Shown here: positions 44,320 through 56,302 of the stretch, piece by piece
Numbering within the stretch: position 1 is the stretch's first letter
Layout of the letters: the number at the start of each line of letters is the position of its first letter
From: Scalesia atractyloides
Taxonomy: Eukaryota > Streptophyta > Magnoliopsida > Asterales > Asteraceae
DNA: 64,000 nt
Direction of reading: 5' to 3'
NCBI GenBank assembly: GCA_947069175.1
Contig: CAMTDV010000019.1
Location: 74,275,358-74,339,357, forward strand
Translations under genes and position numbers: made by a program
Notes under the pieces: model-generated
Told to the model about the DNA's origin: nothing
What the model saw: the letters and a program-made list of their open reading frames with translations, nothing else
The model's database searches: none

Positions 44320-46054
44320 CATGCACCCAGAAAATCTTATCATGGGGGCAGAAATTTTTGGGGTGTTTTGTTTATGCTATATAATATTTTTATTTTCGGT
44401 TTGATTCAGATCGAGTCAGATTAGGTCGGTCATATACAAAATCAAACAAATTTATATAACTAACAAAACTACGTCATTACAAATGCATAACTAAAATCTA
44501 CTATTTTTAAGGTTGTTCGATATGGGTTTTCATTTATTTAAATCTTGTCATGACCAATGTTTTTAAAAAGATGGATGTCCCCGTGCGTTGCGACGGGAAC
44601 TCGTTTTGCTTTGGTGTTATAATATTTTCACTCACAGTAGCAGATCCATGAATTTTTTTTCAAGGGGTTCCTTTTGTATATTCTAACTAATTTTTTTTCA
44701 AATCATACAAGGTTTTCACTAACTTTTTCAACTTTTTTTTCAAATCGAGGGCATTCCTAGGAACCCAGGAACCCCCTGGATCCACCACTGGTCACTCGCT
44801 ATATCCACCGAAAGAAACCTAACAATAAAGTTGTGCTATAAAAAAATGTCGACACGTGTTTTACATTAGTAAAAGTATAATTAAACTCGTAATATTAACC
44901 GAAAAGAACCAAACAATAAATTCGTGCTATAAAAAAATGTCGACACGTGTTTTACATTAGTAAAATTATTATTAGACAGAAACGATCATGAGTCGTTGTG
45001 ATTTGATTTCGTTAGCAACGGAACACTTGTTGTCCATGTATTTTTTTTATTTTTTTTATTTTTTTTTTGTGAAAGAAATAAAACAAAACATAAACAAATA
45101 AAGGACGTCAAGTAGGTGAACCAAAATCGTATGAACAAGTAATGATGTGTCCATATTGTTTCTAAAATAACCCATACCACCACCTAAATATGGACACACG
45201 TTACTAACAAATATGGGATGACATAGTTATCTTTTTTTTGACACCAAATTCTTTCATTTGTTTAATATATGGATGTTTATAAATATATAGACAATTTTGA
45301 ATGGCCTTATTAAGAAATTGCTGATTAGAAAAATAATTTGAACATTCATTCAGAAATGTTACTATATACATAGCTACAAACTTTTAGCACTCGTACGTTA
45401 CGGCAGGACTGTTAAACCGAAATATATACGTTGCGACGTGTTAACTCGTTAATTTAGACCATAACTGTCATATAAAAGAATAACTATGTCTAAAAATCCT
45501 AAAAGCGATACCGTTAAACTGAACAAAAATATGCATAAAAATATTGAATCATGCACGCACGTTACGTCGTGTTAACTCGTCAAATTTAGGCAGCAAGTTC
45601 TAAGTGAAATTATATAGATTGATGTCCCCACGGCCGCGACGGGGACTCGTTTTGCTTGGTTTCATTAAAATATTGCCACTAGCAATATCAACCGAAAAAA
45701 AAAACCTAACAATAAAGTCGTGGTATCTAAAAAAACATCCACCCGTGTTTTGCATTGATCAAAATATTATAAAACGGAAATGATCATGAGCCATCAACAA
45801 CTGGTTAATTGGACCACCCGACCTGGGAATGATATGGTGATTAGTGGGGAGAACATGTGAAAATTTATTCATGGTTGTGAACGTGTTAACTAACGGGGAA
45901 GAAGAAAACGTGGTAGTAGTGGCCATCAGCTTCAGCCAATCAAAACCAACAAATGTCGACTGTGGTAATGCACAAAGCCACAAACAGAAATAAGGAACTA
46001 TGCATTAGGTTACATTTCATAAAGTTACTTAACACTTAATAAAAATGAAATAAG
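44320..46054. other. decayed repeats with three related 90-bp segments
   Basis: ACAATAAAGTTGTGCTATAA-type segments with a CGACACGTGTTTTACATTAG phrase recur near 44817-44875, 44900-44965 and 45705-45760, two of them followed by GATCATGAG. GTCCCCG..CGACGGG hairpins lie near 44577-44602 and 45624-45650. No credible gene; small frames at 44986-45183 and 45759-45983 lie in this material. Confidence 0.45.
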
Positions 46055-46340
46055 TCCTGAGAATTTGGTTTAGTGGTTGATTGGCTTGCTCTTTCTAGTG
46101 GAGACACAGGTTCGATCCCGTTTGGACCATTTTCGATAGATGTCTGGGTGTAGAGACGAATCAGGGCTTTAATCCCGGGTTCGAACCTAACAGGGGCGAG
46201 GGTTTACGGATTTCATCCGGTTTCCCGCGCATCAGGAGGCACAGTCTCATGACGGTGAAGGAGTCGACCTTTAACATAGCTCGAGTCAAAATGAGTTTAC
46301 ACATGAGATCCTTAGCCGTTGAAATAAAGGCTAACTGTTT
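46055..46340 (+). mobile_element. tRNA-derived SINE-like element
   Basis: TGGTTTAGTGG (46066-46076) fits a Pol III A box and GGTTCGATCCC (46109-46119) a B box. A second B-like GGGTTCGAACC follows at 46178. A non-tRNA body continues to about 46340. A 36-bp A/T-rich tail unit containing CACCTAAAAAGTGCAAATAT is then duplicated (46350-46425). Confidence 0.5.
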
Positions 46341-46429
46341 AATTTTAAAACACCTAAAAAGTGCAAATATGTAAAGAATGATTAAAATTTTAAACACCTA
46401 AAAAGTGCAAATATGTAAAGAAAAAGAGT

Positions 46430-47114
46430 ATTTTTAGCATGAACAGATATTTGTGATGTTTGTTTTTCTAATAAAAATCTACATAGGCTCTTCTGTCTGC
46501 GTCGTGCAAACCATGCGCAGACGTTGTCATCTGCAGACTGGTTATTTTTCCGAAGACGTTTCACTAGAAAACGCTAGTGCGAGCTCTTTTTAGTACAGAC
46601 TTGGTCCAACCACTTTTAAAATCTTCTAAGGTCTATAAAGGACTTTAACAAAGTGTTAAAAAACAAACTGAGCTTAATGAGTAAGAAGATGAGGACTTTA
46701 AACCAACAGTTAAATGGATTGTTTAATTAGTCGTCTACTTCTAAAAAGAAAACAATTTTTCATGTTTCTAATTTTCTGTATATTAATTACCAATTGGTGG
46801 ATATTACATCTCATTTGCTATCCATTTTTTTGTTTTCTTTGGTATATTTTCATAAGCTCTACGCACAAGGTTTTTTTTGCGTGTGATATATCTTACATTT
46901 AATCCGTTAGAGTATTAGTAAAAATAACTCTTTAAGGTTTAGGTGTCCCGCTTGTGGTATGCGCATATACTATATATATGTGTGGGCGGTCAGGGGGCAA
47001 AAGTAAAAGTGCATTAATTTTAACGTTATTTTACTAATTTCGTGAAAATAACGTTAGAAAGGGGATGGTTAATCATGCATCATGTGGTGGCGTTGATAGC
47101 CGTAAGACAAAGGA
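46430..47114. other. unassigned intergenic DNA
   Basis: No recognised motif. A 62-codon frame at 46714-46902 is hydrophobic by base composition only, and a 60-codon frame at 46382-46564 overlaps the SINE tail. Confidence 0.35.
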
Positions 47115-47335
47115 GTACATGCACTAATCGGCATTTGTTTCAATTGCTGAGTGTTATGCCTTATGTCCAAGGCTTGATGCAAAACTACTATCGAGCCGGG
47201 AGTCTCACTTGAAGCAGCCTCTCTATTCCTACGGGGTAGAGGTAAGGTTGTCTACATCTTACCCTCCTCAGACCCTACCTTAGCTTTGCTATAGGTGGGA
47301 TTTACATGAGTATGATGATGATGATGATGATGTGA
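47115..47335 (+). mobile_element. non-LTR retroelement 3' end or SINE, copy 2
   Basis: It contains CGGGAGTCTCACTTG, CAGCCTCTCTATTCC, GGGGTAGAGGTAAGG and TCAGACCCTACC, then a GATGATGATGATGATGATG tail near 47312-47335. It is the same family as 39262-39475 but in the opposite orientation and better kept. Confidence 0.65.
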
Positions 47336-47972
47336 TGAACTCTTAAGGTTTAGTTTGAGTTTTAATAAAGAGTAATTTACAAATTTTGTCCTTTCTGTTT
47401 ACACCAATTTTCAGCAGATAGACTCAAAATTATCAGAAATCTTATGTTATGTTTAAAAAAGTTTGCAAGTCATGCCATTTCCACTAATGGGAGTCAAGTT
47501 TTTCAATTAGGTCTGGAAATAACATCTTTATGGAAAGTAGAAACACAGAGAAAAAGTTGTCCAACAACAATAAATGCAAACCCAAAATAGATATACCCCT
47601 GCAAAAGCTCAAGAGATCGTCATCGCTTACATGCGGCCACATAACAATCGTAGGATGAGAGAGTAGAAACGGTCTCATGTAATCGGAAGAGAAAGTAAAA
47701 CACTGTCAAAGAAAACAGCGAATGCAGATACAAACGTATAAGCAGATAAAGAGGTAAGGCGTACCCTCAGCCATACCAAAACTCGTCAAAGAAAAAAACA
47801 CTTGGGAGAGAGAAAATGAAACGTCAAAAGCATAAATGTGTGTGACACTCGACACAAGCATCACCATTTGGTCATGATTGGCAGAAGGACCATAAATGCT
47901 AAAACACAAAACATTAAGGGTTGACAAGAATCAAACAAAGGCCATAACACCAAATCCTCCCTTGCTAAAACC
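47336..47972. other. unassigned intergenic DNA
   Basis: Two minus-strand frames of 64 and 73 codons (47484-47678, 47706-47927) have no recognised motif, coding bias or splice context. Confidence 0.35.
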
Positions 47973-47975
47973 TAA

Positions 47976-48330
47976 GACCATGCGTAGTGGTAAGGGTGAA
48001 TAATGCTCCCACCCTTAGGCGTTTTCCGCCATTTGGTAGTCCGGTCAGCAAGGGCATTATTGGGCGTTTTTTTCTAAAATGGGTGTAGTTGGGATGTGGG
48101 CATTATGTTAAAAGGGTGTAAAGAATTAAATAAAAAATAAAAAAACCAACAAAAAAGCTATTAGACTAAAAAGAAAGATTAAATGTGATTGGCCAACAAA
48201 TTGAAGTTGAAGCGTGGTTTAAACAATGCGGCAGCCTTTTTTGAACAAAAACGCCCAATAACGCCTAGGGGGTGGGAGGAGGGCGTGTTTGGGGATGAAA
48301 ACGCCAAAATTTACATCACTACGGGTGGTC
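47976..48330. mobile_element. PIF/Harbinger-type MITE, 355 bp, TSD TAA
   Basis: Ends GACCATGCGTAGTGG and CACTACGGGTGGTC form an imperfect inverted repeat that continues toward GGCGTTTT on each side. TAA flanks both ends (47973-47975, 48331-48333). No coding capacity. Confidence 0.75.
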
Positions 48331-48333
48331 TAA

Positions 48334-49980
48334 ATGGCCAAAGTAAGAAAATGAAATCACCACCAACTTTGAATTTTTTTGTATGGAGGATAATAAAACA
48401 AATAACTTTCGATGATATAAGTCCATGTTAAAAAAAATTGAATGGTTCAAGCCCAAAGTAAACAATTAATTATTGAGCCCATTTAACTTATTCCAATTAA
48501 TTTGATCGAAACCTAATAAAATAATTGTTTAGTCGGCATTTGAAAACTCTAACATCGATCGTCAAAAAAGAAAATATAGCGGAATTTGAAAAGTCGTTTC
48601 AACAATCAGCAACCCAACCGGCAACCACATGCCAACATTGATAATTTTAAGGTGACACAAGATTTTCCAACTTATATATGGATTATCTAATCTTGTATAT
48701 ATTAATATATTATGGTTGAAAGAAATAAACATCCGTTCAATTTACATTGGTGTATTGTTTATTGAAAGTTAGCTCTTGTTTTCTCTATCACACCAACAGG
48801 TGTCGAGAAATGTTTTATCTGCAATTTAAGTACTTGAAGCTCGTATTAGTGATGGGAATTTAAGCGATAATTGTACTTATTATATTGAAACTTTAAACAG
48901 GGTTTTTCAAAAAAATTATAGATGATGTAATTGTTGGGTTTCAAAAAAAAGAAAACATGTAAAAAACAACTTTAGGGATATGTGTATGCAGTTCTAATCA
49001 CGATTGGCGTTCTTAAATATGCATTTTTTTAGGTTTAAATTTTTTTTAAATATTAATAAGGTCTAATAAAAAATTTGTCAAGTTAAATCAAAACAGAAAG
49101 TATGCATTTGAATTTTGGTTCCAATCCGACCTAAACCGAACCAATATTCATACATAGCTGTAATCAACCAACACTCAATAAGTTCCAAACCCAATGGAAA
49201 ATTTAAAATCTAGCTCCTTGCTTATAGTATTTATTAAAATAATTTCCATCCTTTCAAAAACAAAAACAAAACATAATAATTAAATTAATAATAATATTTC
49301 ACTAGTATTAAGCCTTTGGTTGTGGCGAAAGCGTAGACCATGAAAAAAGTAACATTGAAATGTTTTATCGAACCTGTGTGTAGAAAGGGGAATTGGACCA
49401 ACACTTTGCAGCGGGACTGTTAAACCGAACGGAAAGTAGACGTAAAAATGTTCAACTACGCACGTCGTTGCACGCGTTAACACGCAAAATATAAACCGCA
49501 AAGTAAAATATATAATAGAATAACTAAGTCAACTTAGGCTCTATCTGACTTATAAAATTAATCTGAAAATATCATAATATTCAATATTTTTAAGAAACAA
49601 TAATAATAAAATTGTATAATTATTATATATATCAAAATAAAACAGATGGAAAGTAAAGTGTATATTTTATAATTACAATTTCACACCTAACATTATTATA
49701 TATATAATATAAAAGGAAGAGAAATGAATGGTGTTGTAAAAGTTCTAATGCATGTTTTACAAGTTTATCAATTTTTTGTCATGTATTCTATTTCGTCATT
49801 TAGTGTAAACTTTTTCATTTACAACCCATATAGTTCAACTATTGATCGCCATCCGATACTTCAAACTATTACCTACACTTCATAAATCATGAAATGTATT
49901 AGTTATATGGAGTTTATAACTAATCTAGCTAAGCCCAAAAGCTCAAAACAATGAAAACAAAATTTTTTTCCAATTACCTC
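48334..49980. other. AT-rich intergenic DNA, no gene seen
   Basis: Long A/T tracts (48890-49110, 49500-49720) and Helitron-like GCACGTCGTTGCACGCG text near 49458-49475. The only frame above 60 codons, 49280-49501 minus, overlaps that decayed repeat. Confidence 0.4.
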
Positions 49981-49981
49981 G

Positions 49982-50014
49982 CCGTAAGCTACAGTTCTGT
50001 ACTGTAGCTTACGG
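49982..50014. repeat. perfect 14-bp stem hairpin
   Basis: CCGTAAGCTACAGT (49982-49995), a 5-base loop, then ACTGTAGCTTACGG (50001-50014). It lies at the start of LTR-like sequence and has no T run after it. Confidence 0.85.
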
Positions 50015-53000
50015 TACATGAATTCTGATTGTTACAGCAGCTACCTGCCGTTACGGTGGGCTGTTGCAACCTTTTTCAATTTTGTCGTTTTTAGTTACGA
50101 AAACCTCCGTAACTTTTTCCATTTCTCATTCGTTTTACTCGAAACTTGTTTCTAATTGTCCGTAAAACATTTGCCTATGTATTTAACCGAAAACCCTTGA
50201 TCCGGATTCACAATTTTTATCAATCACGCAACCATTACTCGGTTTATGCGCATATTCTTTTTGACCCGTTAAGGGATTTAAGTACTTAAGCTTAAATTAT
50301 ACTCATCCCTTTATATTTCTTATTCCCACTTTACAATCTTAATTTATATATCATCACGACTTCAAATGTGATGGATTGTGATACGAAAATCATTATATTC
50401 CAATTTACCCTCGAGTTTGACACTTTTACGAAATGACACATTATGTACTATTAAGCCAAAATGGTTTAAGCTTTCCACTTTATACTATCGGAAGGATTGT
50501 TCAAATTATAAAACTCTATTTAAACTACCCATAAGGGTCGTTTTCCCGATTTGTCATTGGATGGTGTTTTAGTCAACTTTAGTTCTTTTACCATGAAGGA
50601 TTTATAAAAGTGTAATTTGACCGAATGGGCACTTTTAACCCATGTTCTATTTAAAATCATTGTGTTCCTAAGAACATAATATCCCCCATTTATATTATTA
50701 GATATATCTCACTTAGGTAATCTAGTGTCCACCCAAGACTTGTTTAACTCTCGTCAGATCCTAAGTCCTCATTGAGAGTTTGACTCATTACACATATCTG
50801 GCTTGGGTCATAGCACTGACCTGTTCTTATACTTTGAATTATTAGTTGCTAAATAAAAGCAATGTAAGCCTTATGTTATTCTTCATGTGAGCACAAAACT
50901 CGATGAGTAACCATTAGTCATTATTGTCAAATGTTGATAACCTGTTTGCCTAAATGACTATTTATCATTGTGAGATGTATTTATTTGCCATCTCATCCAT
51001 TTAGACCCGTTTTGGTTTACACCATATGATCATATAATTTAAAAAGTCGTTTCTTAATTCGTTTGATCCATCATGGCTTACGCCATAGGGTGCCTTTTTT
51101 TCAAAACTCGTTATTTACCACCAAAATATGGTTTCTTACCATCTTTATTCGTTTCGACTCGTATCGGTTTGCGTCAGAACGTCAAATTTCAAAGATTCAT
51201 TCCAATCTTAATTTACCTTGTTCTTGAACAAAATCAGAGATTCTATTTAAAGATGTAAGCTTTACTTACATTGTGTTTTTATGAGCTTCATACTTGAACT
51301 TGTATTCATTTGACCCGTTCATTTCCAAGCTCCTACCTAGCTTGTCAGAGTCAAACTACCACATCATATCCACAAGATGATTAGATTAGCCAACCATTAG
51401 CATGACCATCACACCTTACGGATTCACACATACCTAGGTGTTGTGCGTATCGACCCGTGCAGTGCTCAAAGCATGTTATTTATTCAACATTATTTTTGTC
51501 CCATATTCTTTCCATTTAATAACCATTTGACCCGTTATTCAAGTTACTTATACAAACTGGTTAGTAAGTGATTTTAAACACTTTAAATATGTCAGATAAA
51601 GTGTTATTTGTTCCTAACAATCAATACTTAATGCCTAAATCAAGTATATGCAATCTTATGTTTTTTCTTGATTAATAATAGCATCACTAATGTGCAGCGA
51701 TTTTCTATACAGCTGTTGTAATTGACCATTATGACCCATTCAAAGTCCGAACTAGATTAACATGTTCAAATATGGATCATAGAAAACTCAAATACCTTGG
51801 CAAGCATATAAGGTACACCTTCTAACGAATTTTCTATGATTTTTATAAAATCAGTCCAACAACTATATTTTCATTTTCAAATATCTTTCAAAGCTTCTGT
51901 ACAGCAGTTTTAATTCACCTTTTTGACTCATTTAACAACCATATTTACTTCTTATGATTGTAAACAGTAAAAATTTACTCCATAAGCTTTCCGAAAAGGT
52001 ATAGAACACCCAAATCGGATAAACGATTGATTTTTTTATATTCGATAACCGATACGGGACTCAATGGAGCTATTTTACAAATAATCTCTCATGGCTTTAT
52101 TGGTGCTGCACTTTTTTTTGGCGGGAACGAGCTGTGATAGAATACGTCTTGTTTATCTCGATGAAATGGGTGGAGTAGCTATCCCCATGCCAAAAATCTT
52201 TACAATGTTCAGTAGCTTTTCCATGGCTTCCCTTGCATTACCGGGTATGAGTGGTTTGTTGCAGAAGTACTAGTATTTTTAGGAATAATTACCAGCCAAA
52301 AATATCTTTTAATGCCCAAAATTGCCATTACTTTTGTAATGGCAATTGGAATGATATTAACTCCTATTTATTTATTATCTATGTCACGCCAATATTCAGG
52401 ATACAGTTATTTAATACTCCAAACTCTTATGTTTTTTATTCTGGACCGCGCGAGTTATTTGTTTCCATCTCCATTTTTATACCTGTAATAGGTATTGGTA
52501 TGTACCCCGATTTTGTTCTTTCACTATGAGTTGACGATTTTTTTTAATATTAGTCAAAATCCATATAAAAAGCTACGGAAATCATGTTTATGGTCCTTTC
52601 GAGTTTGACCCAAACCATCAAATGCAACTCATTTCTCTGGCTAAAACTCTTATTAAATTCTTGGAAAAGGTTAGAAACCTATAACACAATGATAATGATT
52701 TAGGCTAAGAGATGTCAAAAACATCATCTATTTCAAGAAATCATCATATGAACCCTAATTCTTACTATCTTCTCAACTTCATCTTCAAAAATTTAAGTAT
52801 TAGGGCTAAAATCAACATATATTCAAGTTCTATTTGGTTATTCTAATACACCATCATGTTTAATTTCATACAAATCAAAGATTTGTCATAAACCCACTAC
52901 TCATGAAATTATCAAATCAAGTTCTACAACATACCTTATGCTTGGCAAGCCTAGATGGTCACAAAATTGAGACCATGCATTGATTCCATAATGAATCCTT

Positions 53001-53254
53001 CCTCAGTTTGATTTTTTCTTGGATGAACAAGGGTTTTCCCTTTTTTCTTTCTCCTAAACATCGACCAGAACACAAAGTATGTGTGTGTGTTCTTTTAGTT
53101 TTGCCCATTTTAATCTTAATACTTTCAATTGTCCAACTTTAACCCCTTAGGTTTAGTTAGATATTTAGTTTGGTTTAAACTCTCATATAACACTACTAGT
53201 AATATTCCATTCTTATTACTAGGTTTAATTACAAACCCGTTTTTAAGATGTTAC
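50015..53254 (-). mobile_element. probable degenerate gypsy LTR, minus strand, with plastid insertion
   Basis: The right edge AAGATGTTACA resembles the start (TGTAACATC) of a minus-oriented gypsy LTR. TTTGACCCGTT-like words recur at about 50259, 51003, 51308 and 51530, as in long LTRs of this plant type. The left end was not found and no PBS is visible. The ORFs at 50378-50572 and 51073-51258 show no motif. Confidence 0.4.
52045..52537 (+). pseudogene. ndhD: nuclear copy of part of plastid ndhD (NUPT)
   Basis: The sequence reads as the C-terminal part of plastid NADH dehydrogenase-like subunit NdhD (chain 4 of the NDH complex): ISHGFIGAALFF, YLDEMGGVAIPMPKIFTMFS and FVSISIFIPVIGIGMYP. One T is lost near 52250, and bases are changed or lost near 52390-52420, so the frame shifts twice. 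A trans-membrane proton-pump subunit has no role in the nucleus, and the flanks are repeat-like, so this is a plastid DNA insertion rather than a gene. Confidence 0.9.
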
Positions 53255-54060
53255 ATTTAAAACATCAAAGGGATTGGTTTTTGGTGGGTGTTGTTAGGCA
53301 TGGCAAAAAAGGGCGCGTGGCTCGTTCAGTGATGAGGCCACCACCGCCCAAATTGGCTCCGACATCAACACCTCAATATCATCTAATAAATAGGTGTCAG
53401 ATACATCTCTCTGGCACTGTTTATTCACTTGTGTTTTTTTAAAGCTACACTTCAATAGAACAAGACCCTCCCTAGCAAGCAGCTAGAGGACCAAAACACA
53501 AAAAATAGCAAAGCAAAGAAAACAACTGAGAAAATAAAAGTTACAGAAAACTGAAACCATTACAGGTAGTGTTGTCCAAGCCCCACAATCTTACTCCTAT
53601 TCTTTAGCCAAAGTAAACCCAATGCCTGCACTTCCCCCACTACACCTCCGACCGAAGCTTATGCTTTAATAGAGTACATATATAAAGTGTATGTTGGTTG
53701 GATATGGAAATTTTCATGGTTGATACTTGTCTTTGTATGAAACCATGGATGAATGTCTTTTTTTTGTCGTTCTATGATTTCTCCATGTTATGCAACAACA
53801 TACAATGTTTTAAAACCTAACGTATCTTTGTTTTTTTAAATTAATTTACTAAACACTTTCATAATTAACATTCCGCCGCAACGCGTGAGTAACCCCAACT
53901 CGTTAATATACATTTTCTATACTTGGTATATATAACTACTTGTATTCGTCGACTGGGAGAGACGAAATGAGAGTTTTGTTTGATATTTGACAATAGAAAT
54001 TGATGCTAACATAGATGAGTTCATCATTTCGTATATTTTGTATGGTTCTACTTATGGGTA
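53255..54060. other. unassigned intergenic DNA
   Basis: A GC-richer patch at 53290-53380 (GGTGGGTGTTG, CCACCACCGCCC) may be a small MITE but its ends were not resolved. The 64-codon frame at 53248-53442 covers it. Helitron-like CCGCCGCAACGCGTGAG text lies near 53873. Confidence 0.35.
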
Positions 54061-54170
54061 GGGGCGCCTTGCTAGTGATAGAATTTCATCACTCACAACA
54101 TCCAATCAAGTTTCGCCACGTCATCGATGCTTTATTCCATCACTAGTGATAGATTTTACTAATGGTGCCC
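54061..54170. mobile_element. small MITE-like inverted repeat (110 bp)
   Basis: It begins GGGGCGCC and ends GGTGCCC, with TAGTGATAGAATTTCATCAC-like text inverted at the far end (ATCACTAGTGATAG). The target duplication is not clear. Confidence 0.45.
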
Positions 54171-56302
54171 ATCATTAATGATGGTTTTTTTAATTTTTAA
54201 ATTATAAATTAACAATAAAGCAATTATAATTATAAATTAACACGTAGATTAATTCTAATAGTAATAAATAAATAAAATTGAAAATTCATAATAAAATTGA
54301 AAATTGTTTTTTTTTAATTCTAATTGTAATAATAAATAAAATTGAAAATTCATAATAGTAGGCACGTGGGATGCAACCCACTTTCATGATTTCAAGAAAA
54401 TAAACAAAATTTAAAAAACAACAATTATCTATTAAATGAAGAGTCAGTCTTCTTCTTCGTCTCTGCAACTTCGTTCCAGCCTAAATTTTCCATTTTTCTT
54501 CAAAATATTTCATGGTTCAAATGGTCACGTTCCAAACTTTTTGAAATCACGAGGGATCACCACAACGCGTCATTAAGTCCACGCGTGCTCGATACCACCG
54601 GCGGTGATGTTTCACGTGGTGTAACGCGTGATTGTCGGTCGACAACGAGTGCCCCGGGTCCCTTTAATAGGGTTGAATTTCTCTTAAAGTTGAGCCTAAA
54701 AACATGTGAAATCGGTTATTCTCGGATACCTTGCTCTTGAGTTCAAGTTGTATGACGATGTGTACGATGATGTTACTATGGAGAAGCCACTTTAAGGGGT
54801 AAAATTTGTGTTGATTTTGTTATATAACCATCATTTGAAGCATTTCTCCTCTTATCATGTCACACAATACATGGGACCTTTCATTCTCGAATCACATTGT
54901 GTAGTTAATGATGTGACCAGTGTTTAAAGAGTGAGTTTGGTGCTGATTTTATCAAGGTCCACAGCATACGGGACCATTTTAATTCTTGGTTGAAGTTAAC
55001 AAAGTATATTAGTTCTGTAACATATTAGGTTATTTACATAGGTCATGCGCCAAATCTCGCTAGAAAAATGTTGGCTCGAAGCCAGCTCGTATAATTTTCG
55101 GGTCAAGAGGAGCTCTCAAGGGTTGCCTCATATAAATTTCAAGCCAATGTAAGCTTACTGATTTAATTTCAAAACCACATACCTAAGACATGCTTTCATT
55201 TGCCCTTTCATTCGTCTTCCTCTTTCAAAAAAATACATACTAGAAAACAAAAAAAAAAAAATCTAGCCACATACCATCCTCACCTCACCCACGTATAGTA
55301 TAATTGGAATTTATTTATACACAATTTTTTTTTTGCTTGATCAGGTATCACTTCAAATCTTGTGTTTTGGACCGAACCAAACCAAACCCAAAAAAAATTT
55401 GTGTTTTAGACCGAATCAACCTAAACCCAAACAAAATATAGAGCGCTCAAAATTATATTTCAAAACTGAAGCCCAAACTAAATCTGAAGAAACCAACCGG
55501 TGTCAAGTTGAACCCGAAACTTGCACACCCCTTCCCCTATCATCAGCTAAGAGCATGTACGATCAACGTTTTAAAATCTGGTTTTTATATCTTATTAAAT
55601 TTGGCTCAAAACAGTTAACAGATTTAGAAACCTACGGGGATTTGACCGGTTTGAACCGACAGTTTAAACCGGTTTTTAAAACATAGTGTATAATAGCAAC
55701 CAAAGCCTTATTCCATTAAACCATTACAAATTTGAAATAAATTCCCTCAAATTATACACACCCAAAAAACACAATTTCAAAAACAAGATTGGAAAATCAA
55801 ACTTTACTTCAGCAAAGTGACCAAACAAGAGAAAGTATGCCTTAACAACAGCACTTGTTTATCTCATCTGCCTTTGATATTTTTAGGACCTTGCGTCAAG
55901 GCTGTGTACCTAATTAACCGAGTTCGATCTAAGTAAGGATCTAAGATCAGAGTAATTTTAAAAGATAGTTTGTGATTAGAAAGGATGGTAAGTTTGCTAC
56001 ATAACTTTTTGTCGTTTACCTTCTATCTCATGTAATATTTTAAAAAATATACATTAACTAAAACTAAATTAAATTTCAACATGCAAGCCAAAAATCAAAT
56101 TTTAAACTAAAACATCTTGAAGAAAAAGCCACTAAATTTGAATTTACAAAGCAATTACACCTCACGAACATCCAATCCAATAACCACCAACCCATTGAAA
56201 AGAAACTCTAAAACAACACTACTTTATAAAAATGAAAAATAAAAAAGAAAAGAAAATAACCAAAGTATCACTAAACAACCCTAAATTAAATCATTTTTTT
56301 AT
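54171..56302. other. AT-rich intergenic DNA downstream of the HMGA-type gene
   Basis: No gene recognised. The 117-codon frame at 55333-55686 is Lys/Asn/Thr-rich with repeated FGPNQTKPK text from a degenerate direct repeat, not a known protein. The last roughly 200 bp before 56303 should contain the 3' UTR of the minus-strand HMGA gene. Confidence 0.4.

Noticed and set aside
52091..52529. A working plastid-type NADH dehydrogenase gene
   Set aside because: Only the C-terminal part is present, with frame shifts, inside nuclear repeat sequence.
55333..55686. A 117-codon plus-strand ORF
   Set aside because: Low-complexity Lys/Asn/Thr text from a local direct repeat. No domain, splice context or coding bias.
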